A stretch of DNA of 64,000 nt from assembly GCA_035772405.1 (NCBI GenBank), contig JAYKKM010000005.1:1469501-1533500 (forward strand), in the 5' to 3' direction. Within the stretch, counting starts at the first letter, position 1. The number at the start of each line of letters is the position of its first letter. This document shows, in pieces, positions 25,101 to 37,100 of the stretch. Under the pieces are notes generated by a model that was not told the origin of the DNA, did no database searches, and saw nothing but the letters and a program-made list of their open reading frames with translations. The DNA is from Chrysogorgia sp. JL179-B06. Lineage: Eukaryota; Cnidaria; Anthozoa; Scleralcyonacea; Chrysogorgiidae. A program made the position numbers and the translations under genes.

Positions 25101-28100
25101 TAGAGCGAAAGTTACAATAATGTGTACTGGTTGATGGTGACATATGTGTACTGTTAGTCTGCGAGTCTCAACATATCAATGAATGAACCAGTACTATGTG
25201 ACCTTTGCTTCATGCACCATCTGAGTCTCAGAAATTGTCAGTGGGTTTACACGCTTTAGACGCATGCGCATTAATAATTAGAACACCAAGCTACCACCTT
25301 CTCCAACCCACATACATAATGTTTCCAACTTCATTTTGCACTGCAAATTGTCATTTCTTTACCAAATACTGAAGTTTTATTCACCACGTGTGAACGACGT
25401 TTTTCCTGAGTTTGTTTATGAGGATATCTGAGGATGCGAGTTCAAATCGCGTTCAAGTCAACTTTTCGTTGACTTTACAGAAATGTATCTTCATGTTAAC
25501 CTGAAGTTGATTTTGAAATTATGAAAAAGGTCTATATAGTAAAAACCCGCGTATAAGAACCTAGTGGATTAATAACTTGTAGGTTGTCAATTATCGTTTA
25601 GATAATTCAAAATATGTCTGAGTTTCTTATAATTTCAATAGACCTGTTGTGGACTTAAATAAATCAGAGGACCTAGAGCAGAGTGATCTGTGTCTGCATG
25701 TCTGTAATAGTGCTGTGTATATCACACAGAAGCATGAAGGGATTACACCCATATTGAATTATTTTTCTGACCAACAACCTGAAGGACACCAAATATATAA
25801 GAACTTTTTTAGGATAACTTTGAAAAATGTTGGTTCTAAAACGCAGATTTTTACTCTTTGGTTTTCTGTTATTTCAGCAATGTTTCTGAAGATTTGTTTG
25901 TTGAAGTTGTGGTACAACGAGACCAAGACAAAGAAAAAAGTAATATGTTATTACTTCTTTTGGTGGTAAGTCACACAGTCATAAAAAAACGGTACCATAT
26001 TCTATTGATTCTATAGAAGAAAATTTGTAGTGACGAGAAAGATAATGACACTATATCCTGCATAATTCATTCCTTCCGCTTTTATTAAAGGAGAACTGCT
26101 TTCAAATGAAAGACATTTAATTATAATGTTTAGAAATGTTAATAGTTTTACTGTATCTGCTCTTGTAGAAATAATGTTTTCATTCTCGTATTTTATGCTT
26201 CTCGACGCCGCCATTTTAGAGTTTCCTTTACGGATCAAAGTTGACGTAGAGCGGATGCTTGACATTTGTCCCTCGCACTCAATGACGTCAACATTGAAAA
26301 GAGTATTAGGCCTGTTTCAAACGTCGAACTTTTCATGTGCCGAATCTTCATGTGCCGAATCACTATGCTCATAAACATTGGACTTCTAAACTGGGTTTTA
26401 GGCCAGGTTTAGGACCCGTTCAGACGTCGAAGTTCTCATGAGCCGTACCTATAATGTAAATTTATAGAAAAATCCTCTATTCAAGCATTGCATTAGGTTC
26501 GGCTCATGAAAAGTTCGACGTCTGAACCTATAGCCTAATAGTTTTCAATGTAGATTTTATCTTTATGAAACTGGTCTTTCGTGCAGCTACAGATTTTCGT
26601 CTATATGACTTCCTTTGACAACCGATGTTTCCTATTTTTACTTACTATAGGCATTTCTAGAATTTCGTATTCCCAAAGATGTCGTACGGCAGACCTTGGA
26701 TATTGCAAAACTGAATAAAATCGGGTGAATATTAAAGACTTATTAACTGAGTGCGAGGTCTGTACGGTAAAGTATTTGCCTGAGGTTTTCGTACAGACCG
26801 AGCGACGAAGGAGCGAGGTCTGTGCGAAAAATACGAAGGCAAATACTTTACCGTACAGACCAAGCAAACGAGGTTAATAAGACATTTATTATATGGCTTT
26901 TGGTTAATTTTGTTCTCTATTTTTAACGTTGTGTTTGTCTTCAAATGTTGCTGTTAACCTTACCTCTGAGCTTGTTGATTTCGCTTCATGTTTACACGCG
27001 TTACTGGTCGTTAGGCATTCATTTTCTTCACTTATAGATAAACAGCTTTCAAGAAAAGCAGCACTAATGTTCCAGGACGTGTTATTGTTCGAACTTTTTC
27101 AACGAACATACTCAAATCCTCTTTTATTTTCATCTAAATCAACTCAGAAATTTTCCCGCTAAAACTTACCGGTCTGCAAAAGGCGTATTGCCCTCTCACA
27201 GCGCCGGGAGGGCAATACGCTTTTTTGCGGACCTCTCACGAACCAATCAGCGTGCGCCATCTTTCTTAGCCATATAATAAAGACGCTTATTAAATACTGG
27301 CCAACTTTAGATATCAAACTTCACATGTGCCGAACTCATTGCAAATGAGCGTAATCTATTGTTTAAGCTAATTTGCATTAAAGAGTTTGGTACATGTGAA
27401 GTTCGATGTCTAATTCTGAAAAATTAGAATATTATAGATTAATAATTAGTACTAATAAATAGCACATATTAGTCCCAAAGGAAATTAAGTTGTAGTTCGT
27501 TGTAACTCATGCCCATAAACATCGGCTGCGAATATTTTAACGAACTTGTGAAATGAATAGAATATATAATGCATACTTTGTTTGGAACTTGTAGAAACGG
27601 TACAAGCAAATTATTTTAACTCCGAAAAAGCTCAATTTGAGTAAGTTAACAAATATTGATTAAATATTAATTTATTTTGAAATTAATTTGAGTTTTACAA
27701 CTAAGGAATGAGAATTTAGTAAAAAAATGTAAATAAAATATAGTTAGAATTATTATGGAGTGTCATCGTCAGAAGAAATGGACAATGGGGTAATATATAT
27801 ATACAGTGTGTATAAAAAAAACTGAACCCTTAGAAAACGGTCTTATACTTCTGGGAAATTAAAAACACGGACTTAATACACCTGGGAAATTAAGATAACT
27901 TTTAATCGTATGGGACGCAGAGCACGTGTGTAAATGGTACCCTATCAGATACAAAAGAGCCCATAATTTTTGGAGTTCCCCAAGGCTCCGTTCTTGGTCC
28001 TATTTTATTTAATGTATACATTAATGACATGCATAGTCTCAGTTTTACGACAGCACTCATCGATCTCAATCTATGCAGATGACACATTGCTTTACTATGC

Positions 28101-31100
28101 TGGGAAGTCTCTAGACTCTGTAAAAATGTGTCTGAAAAATGATCTGGACAGAATCGAAGTATGGCTTCAAGAAAACCGATTATCTCTGAATATTAAGAAA
28201 TCAGAATGTATTTGGGACGAGTCAACGAATGCATCATGACCAAAATGCGGCTTCATTTAATTTGAGTATGGCAAAGTCTACACTGAAAAGATGTTATTCG
28301 TATAAATATCTTGGTGTCTTCCTCGATCCATCGCTGTCATGGTCACCTTATGTTGAGTATCTCACCAAGAAGATCAGTTCCAGATTATATATGCTGAAGA
28401 AGATTCGACCAATGTTGTCCTAGGAAACTGCTCTTCTGCTATATAAGACTATGATAGTTCCAGTATATGATTACTGTGATATCGTGTGGCACGGACTTGG
28501 ATCAGATCTTTCTGAGGGCCTTGAAAGACTTCACAGGAGAGCGGCGAAAATTATAACAAATCAGTACTTTGACGGTGAGATCCAACTCAAGACACTTGGA
28601 CTCTCTACCCTACATGCTAGAAGAGAAATGCATATATGCACATGGTGCACAAACACTGTCTTATAAATGCTGATGATTTTCCTGATTATTTACGACATTA
28701 TTTTCTATGAATAATAGTATTCATGATCATAATACTAGGTCTAGCGATAGAATACATTTACCATTAATTAAACTGGAATGTATGAAACGTTCTTTTAAGT
28801 ATTATGGTCCAAAGACTTATAACGACCTTCCAAGTTATGTGAGGAGAGCAGCATCAGTAAATCATTTTAAGAAACTTTATAATGACTATAAATTTTAAAT
28901 TTTATAGCATAAATTCCATTGTTTTATTTTAGACATCAACTGTATATATACTTTTTTTAATCTTTTATATTATTTTTTTAACTTATTTGTATTAATTTAA
29001 CTATATGTAGGGCCCCCGAGGATAGCAGCTTTTACCTGATGGGGCTACCCTACTGAAATATGTGCAAATTATTATTATTATTATTATTATTATTATGAAG
29101 GAGCATAACTGCAAAGAAACATGTTAAATATATTAACGTTTCTTTGCAGTTATGCTCCTTCATACGTTTACAAGTTGTCTTAATTTCCCAGGTGTATTAA
29201 GACCGTTTTCTAAGGGTTCAGTTTTTTTTATACACGCTGTATAAGGAGCCCGAAAGTGTGTAAAGGAGAGATGATCGCGACGAGATGAAGAAAACTGAAG
29301 AGGGCCATATATTATCGAACGCAATCAAACTTACAGGAGCAGGAAAGACATTTGTAGTGCAGACGCTTGGGGTAGACTACGCAATTTCGTGAGTAAGTCG
29401 TGGTAGCAGTTACGGCTCAAAACCCGTTGAACCGAATTTCTTAGAACAATATGTCGACTTGAGTAAAAATACTTGAGTAAGAGTATTTACGTGTTTTCGA
29501 CATATTGGAACTTATTTCTCCTTTTCATATTATGATCCAGTTCTTCTGAGAACTTAGCAGCTTTCAAAACTATACACATATTCATGTTGTTGAGTCAATA
29601 GCGTAGCGTCTGGCTGCTATTAATAGCTCAAAATGCGGACAAACAAGCCAAATTTGACTCACAAATTATTGCAAATGAGCTAGTTTCTTTTGTTATGGCC
29701 GCAAGAATTATGGGTAAAAGCGGACAAATATCGATACTGACGTCATCTCGACCGATGCTCTATTTTATGCCGGCTATATAGGAAGAACACTTAAGGACAC
29801 TTAAAATGTACTCGAGAGTAATGTAATGTAATTTATTAAGGTTACATTGTGTTTATATACAGAGTTCGTATATGCAGTATTAAAAACCCAGAATCGCTGC
29901 AAGTGAAAGCAAAAGTACATATTAAAACTACATTTAACAAAGTTCCTTTTGTCATATAACGCATATATTTGTGCTTTTTTCTGTAAATGTTTCTGATTGA
30001 CTCCTAAAGTATACTGTATAGTTTATCATCATTTTCACATGTGAATACCGTGCTATATCTTGAATGTAAATCAAATATCTAAAAAGGTTGGTGTACTGCC
30101 GAAATAGCGTGTAAGTTGTCTAACGTTTAAGTTGTCTAACGTTTCCAGCGAAGGCCCTTCGCCAGGGAAAGGGCCTTCAAACGTTAGATATTTCACACAG
30201 CATGACAACACGTTTTATTATTCATTTATATACTTGATACAAAATACTCATATATCTTGAATGGACCTATCACATTTTCTTTTTAGTGATACATGAAAGA
30301 AACAACAATATATTTTCTTTGCGTAGGTCGTTTGAGACAAGAGATATATTTCTCTTGTCCAGAGGGAACCAGTGTCGTGTTGCATCATTACTACTTGCCG
30401 GGGTTAAGATTGACAGAGATGCCAAGCTTGTGAGTATGATATATAATCCAATGAGAATTTAACGTTTTAACAGTTGCTGAAAACAACAGTTTAACAGTTT
30501 AACAGTTTAACAGTTAAACAGTTCACCAGTTTAACAGTTTTTTACGTTTAGAAACAGTATATAGTGACTAATACAACTGCAGAAATATGAATTATGAATG
30601 GCTAAGATTGACAGTAAAGGCGCTGTTACACTGCGCATTGTTTCATGCAACTTGTCTCGCAATGGATCAATCTGCTACGTTGTAGTTGCATGAAAGGGGC
30701 TGTTACACTTGGCAAAGTTTTGTGCAACTTGACTTGCAAAGTTTAGCCATTTGTGTTTGTTGCAAGGTATGCAGAGTCTCCAAAGAGGAGAATTGCGAGA
30801 CAAGTTGCAGATTGGGTGTTAAATTGCGCAACGTTAAAAAAAGTTGCTGCAATTATTACAGAAAGCAGAACTCGATTCTACTTTCTCCAACGATTGCAGC
30901 AAGTTGTGTCGCAACAATTTTCGCTGTTGTGAGGTATGTTACATTGTGCAATGGTCCGTGAAACTTGTTTTGCAAAGGTGTTGTGAGACAAGTTGCACGA
31001 AACATTGCATAGTATACTGTAACATCGCCTTAAGGGTGAGTAACGCCAAATAATAATTTAATTGAAAAGAATAGACCAATTTCATAAAATAATACCACAT

Positions 31101-34100
31101 TATACACGCATAATCTCAACTTTATTCTTTTGAATTCTATTGAAAAATGACAAAAGCTCAGAACAATGAGTAAAATTGAATGGAATTCAAAAGAATGAAG
31201 TTGAGGCTATGCGAGTAATTGTGGTATTTATGCAATTAGTATGTTAACAGAATTAGATCGTTCGCGCTGAATTTCTAAATACCTGTATGTAGAATCTCTG
31301 AGATAATATCGCATCACACGCCATTACTCCTTATCTAATGACTATTGTTATAGCTGCAGTATATCCAGTCTAATCAGTTTGCAGCATTTTACTATATACA
31401 GCATTGTATACTGGGTATCTTTCAATTCTACTAATATATGAGTGTGTGAATAAACCTTTCTCTCAGGAGAGTAGTATATAATCCTTACGCATTTCCTTAA
31501 TTCGTTCCGGTTTCATCTCAAAATTCATTCTCTGGAAACAGTCTCGTTTTCCGTAGGAACCCAGAGGCAATAATTAATTTTTTCATGAACCGCGCAACGT
31601 TTTCGCTGTTTTAAAAAACTCCTTTACATAGATTTATATTTACGTATGCGAGTGTCGGCTCTTTTTTGCGAAGGGCTATGGATTCTCTAAAAGAACGGTG
31701 ATGACACACGGGATTAATTTTGACTATCCAATTTTTTACAGGAAGATGGACTTTATGACAAACTATACCTTTGTCTTTACCACCTTGTTTCAGAGAGACA
31801 CAAATTATCCAATGGGGATAATGTAACCAGGTAACCTAGCCTTGTCTTCTAACTGATATATAGTATGTTTTGTGCCCTTTTATAGCACAACTGGTAGAAT
31901 AACGGTGCCAAAGGTGCGAGTTAAAATTGACCATAGCGAAAAAGTTTGCGACCCCAATGGTGACATGTATATTTAACTACAAATTCCATCGAATATTTTA
32001 CCTTGCAGTAATATAAGAAGTCGGGTTACAATACGATTAAATTCAATAAGAAAGAAGCTTTTACTTAATGTTAACATGTCAAACAAGATTTAGCTGTAAT
32101 AGCACTTTGTCGAGATGACGTCAGTACCCATGTTTGTCCGCATTTACCCATAATTATTTATTGTGGCCATAACAAAAGAAACTAGTTCATTTACAATCAT
32201 TTGTGAGTCAAATTTAGTTGGTTTGTCTGCATTTTGAGCTATTAATAGCAACCGCTTAAAGGGCTATTGGAGCTAAATTATATGGTTAAATTATAGTCTG
32301 CGCCGTCTAATCAGTTATTTTTTTCATTTGACAAAGTAAGATAAAATGATTAATTATGATATCTATTTTCTATTTGTTTTTCATTTTAAAGAAAAACTGG
32401 TTCTCGGGATATTTTAGCTGCTGAGGTGGTTCAGTTATTCTGTATTGTACCAGCATTTCTTATGCTGGTGGGAAAAGATGCAGGTATACTAACGTGCGGG
32501 AATTGAAAATTATATCCGTTTATTTTAAATATATGTTGTATGTAAGAAATTAAATAGAAAACATTTTTCGTGTTTCCATATATCTTGGCAGATATTACAT
32601 ATATGTTATTTACCGGATGGGAGGACCGTATAGAAAAATAGTTTTCCCGTTTCATAAACTGCCCTAGGCCGTAGGTCGAGTGTCGTTTATGAGACCGAAA
32701 CGGCAAATATTTTTCTATACGGACCGACAAAAACGGTAAATAAAATATTTATTTTTTAATATACAAGGTAAAAGGCTTGGGTAGTATACTTTAGTTCGGT
32801 AAAACTGCATTATTTTGATAAGGAAAAAACAAACCAAAATAATTTAGTTTTTGTATAATATAGTTATTTCCAGCTTACTTGAATACTTGCTTGAAAACTA
32901 ACATAGGATTTGTCCTATGAAGTTTCCCATTTCCAGTTAATAATGAAGCAAAAATCACGATAACATTTTTAGCATTTAGGATTCCGTGACCGTGGTCAGT
33001 TATCGAAAAAAAACGCCCGCTCAGGCAGCCAATCAAATTGCAGGAATGCCTAGGATTCCGCCCGCCGCTCATGATTAATAAAAAAATAATGGTAGTTATT
33101 TTTTTGCGGTCCGGTATCCATCTGATTCGCGCGCTCTGATTGGCTAGCGAGCGGTCCGGTATCCTACGATACGGACCCCGATACCGGACCGCTGTGGATT
33201 TAAAAACGAAAACAAAATAGTTTTTTTAATATTTCGTATACTCGTCGCTTTTTACTACCTTTTGAGACAATAGACTGCCAGTAAAAACAAAATAAGAAGG
33301 ATATAGTGACAATGAAAGCTATCACAGCGAAAGCGAATTTTATTTTCCCGAAGTTGAAGATTTTATATACGAAAAAGAAAAAGTCCAGCGAAGTGGCAAC
33401 ATTGTGCAAGATAACTTGGACGAAATTCAAAATTTTATTTAAGAACAACGGCCTGAAAATACAGTTAAGTGTACCTACGAGATGAATGTGTGGAACCGCT
33501 TCTGTGCTACAGTATTAATGAACATGAGAAATGTTCTTTTGTGTCGGTTTTTCATGACCATAACAGAGAAAGACGGCAGTGTCGGAAAGGCTTGATGCTT
33601 TAATACAAAGCAGCTTCAGTTGTCCACCACCGCAATATTTCAAACGTCCCGAATTGCTTAACAGTATCGTAATAACGTCAACAACCACAGCAATTACAGA
33701 CTTGTTTTCCGGAGAAAAAATTGGCAAGTTTGAAGGATATATACTTTCAATTTCAACTTCGGTTCAACTTTAGTTCTGGCGACACATCGAGTGAGAAGCC
33801 GACAAAGACAAGGCAAGATTCCGATTATATGTATCATACGAGACAAACAATGTTTTCAATTTTGCTTGATCAATGATGAATATTAGTCCTGGTTAAGTCC
33901 TGGTTTGCTCTGTGCAACTGTACCTGTCGAATTTCCAATCTTGTTTATTAAAAAGTTGACTTGAATGAGTTTGTCCTTTGTCAGGTGATTTTCTATATAT
34001 GGTTCGCCTCTTTCCAAATATGGGCAGCGGAAGTGATCACTAGCGTTTTAGCTTCCTGTGGTTTTTACACGGCGGCAGATTTTCTTGTCTTACAATTATT

Positions 34101-37100
34101 TATAACAAAAAAATAAATATGTTATTTACCGTTTTGGTCGGTCCGTATAGAAAAATATTTGCCCTCGGTCTCAAAAATGTCCCTCGGCCTGCGGCCTCGG
34201 GCCATTTTTGAGACCTCGGGCAAATATTTTTCTATACGGACCTCCCAGCCGGTAAATAACATATATGTATTTTACGAGTTTTGAATGTCTTTTGCATAGC
34301 CCTGAAAGGGCGAGGAAAAATGCGAGAAACGAGTAAAATGCTTGTCCGTATTATCTGCCATGAAATCATTAAATGAGATCTTTATTATATGACTCTTGCT
34401 GGGAACTCAACGCGAAGTCGCCAACCCGACAGTTTGTTGTCATTATTCAAAAAAGTAGAAGCTGTTTCACATTAGTGAAAGAAGCCTAGCCACTAGAAAC
34501 ATTTGTGTGTCAACCAGGGGCACAAGGACGAGACCAAATAACCTTCATGTTTCTCTTCTGTCTATAGCTGTCATGCAGCTTGATCTTATTTCATCCATTT
34601 TCATGTTTTTATAGTTAAACTTGTTGGACCCTTAAGGAATAGTGGCTTTGTCTCATTTTTCTCACCCTTGTGCATGCTTATTTTTGTGCTTAAACTTGTG
34701 GTACTCCTAAGGAATGCTGGCTTGGTCTTATCTTTTGTTTTCTGCTGCTTATTCTTGTGGTTAAACTTGTGGTAATCCTAAGGAATACTGGCTTGGTGTT
34801 ATCTTTTGTTTCGTTCTTCTGTTTATTCTTGTGAAACTCCTAAGCAATACTGGCTTGGTCTTATCTTTTGTTTCGTTCTTCTGTTTATTCTTGTGGTTAA
34901 ACTTGTAGTACTCCTAAGGAATACTGGCTTGGTCTTATCTTTTGTTTCGTTTTCTGTTTATTCTTGTGGTTAAACTTGTAGTACTCCTAAGGAATACTGG
35001 CTTAGTCTTATCTTTTGTTTCGTTCTTCTGTTTATTCTTGTGGTTAAACTTGTAGTACTCCTAAGGAATACTGGCTTGGTCTTATCTTTTGTTTCGTTCT
35101 TATGCTTATTCTTGTGGTTAAACTTGTGGTACTCCTAAGGAATACTGGCTTGGTCTTATGGTCTTATCTTTTGTTTCGTTCTTATGCTTATTCTTGTGGT
35201 ACTCCTAAGGAATACTGGCTTGGTCTTATCTTTTGTTTCGTTCTTCTGTTTATTCTTGTGAAACTCCTAAGGAATACTGGCTTGGTCTTATCTTTTGTTT
35301 CGTTCTTCTGTTTATTCTTGTGGTTAAACTTGTGGTACTCCTAAGGAATACTGGCTTGGTCTTATCTTTTGTTTCGTTCTTCTGTTTATTCTTGTGGTTA
35401 AACTTGTGGTACTCCTAAGGAATACTGGCTTGGTTTTATCTTTTGTTTCGTTCTTCTGTTTATTCTTGTGGTTAAACTTGTGGTACTCCTAAGGAATACT
35501 GGCTTGGTCTTATCTTTTGTTTCGTTCTTCTGTTTATTCTTGTGGTTAAACTTGTGGTACTCCTAAGGAATACTGGCTTGGTCTTATCTTTTGTTTCGTT
35601 CTTATGCTTATTCTTGTGGTACTCCTAAGGAATACTGGCTTGGTCTTATCTTTTGTTTCGTTCTTCTGTTTATTCTTGTGGTTAAACTTGTAGTACTCCT
35701 AAGGAATACTGGCTTGGTCTTATCTTTTGTTTCGTTTTCTGTTTATTCTTGTGGTTAAACTTGTAGTACTCCTAAGGAATACTGGCTTAGTCTTATCTTT
35801 TGTTTCGTTCTTCTGTTTATTCTTGTGGTTAAACTTGTAGTACTCCTAAGGAATACTGGCTTGGTCTTATCTTTTGTTTCGTTCTTATGCTTATTCTTGT
35901 GGTTAAACTTGTGGTACTCCTAAGGAATACTGGCTTGGTCTTATGGTCTTATCTTTTGTTTCGTTCTTATGCTTATTCTTGTGGTACTCCTAAGGAATAC
36001 TGGCTTGGTCTTATCTTTTGTTTCGTTCTTCTGTTTATTCTTGTGAAACTCCTAAGGAATACTGGCTTGGTCTTATCTTTTGTTTCGTTCTTCTGTTTAT
36101 TCTTGTGGTTAAACTTGTGGTACTCCTAAGGAATACTGGCTTGGTCTTATCTTTTGTTTCGTTCTTCTGTTTATTCTTGTGGTTAAACTTGTGGTACTCC
36201 TAAGGAATACTGGCTTGGTTTTATCTTTTGTTTCGTTCTTCTGTTTATTCTTGTGGTTAAACTTGTGGTACTCCTAAGGAATACTGGCTTGGTCTTATCT
36301 TTTGTTTCGTTCTTCTGTTTATTCTTGTGGTTAAACTTGTGGTACTCCTAAGGAATACTGGCTTGGTCTTATCTTTTGTTTCGTTCTTATGCTTATTCTT
36401 GTGGTACTCCTAAGGAATACTGGCTTGGTCTTATCTTTTGTTTCGTTCTTCTGTTTATTCTTGTAGTACTCCTAAGGAATACTGGCTTGGTCTTATCTTT
36501 TGTTTCGTTCTTCTGTTTATTCTTGTAGTACTCCTAAGGAATACTGGCTTGGTCTTATCTTTTGTTTCGTTCTTCTGTTTATTCTTGTGGTTAAACTTGT
36601 AGTACTCCTAAGGAATACTGACTTGGTCTTATCTTTTGTTTCGTTCTTCTGTTTATTCTTGTGGTTAAACTTGTAGTACTCCTAAGGAATACTGGCTTAG
36701 TCTTATCTTTTGTTTCGTTCTTCTGTTTATTCTTGTTATTAAACTTGTAGTACTCCTAAGGAATACTGGCTTAGTCTTATCTTTTGTTTCGTTCTTCTGT
36801 TTATTCTTGTGGTTAAACTTGTAGTACTCCTAAGGAATACTGGCTTGGTCTTATCTTTTGTTTCGTTCTTATGCTTATTCTTGTGGTTAAACTTGTAGTA
36901 CTCCTAAGGAATACTGGCTTAGTCTTATCTTTTGTTTCGTTCTTCTGTTTATTCTTGTTATTAAACTTGTAGTACTCCTAAGGAATACTGGCTTAGTCTT
37001 ATCTTTTGTTTCGTTCTTCTGTTTATTCTTGTGGTTAAACTTGTAGTACTCCTAAGGAATACTGGCTTAGTCTTATCTTTTGTTTCGTTCTTCTGTTTAT

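Larger units (their letters stand above)
27804..29239. mobile_element. mariner-like foldback element (copy 2) carrying a LINE
   Basis: TA plus cagtgtgtataaaaaaaac at the left and its complement at 29190-29239, next to TA. About 90 bp of each arm match (tagaaaacggtctta, cacctgggaaattaaga). The interior is mostly a LINE fragment rather than a transposase, so this is a non-autonomous element with a passenger. Confidence 0.78.
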
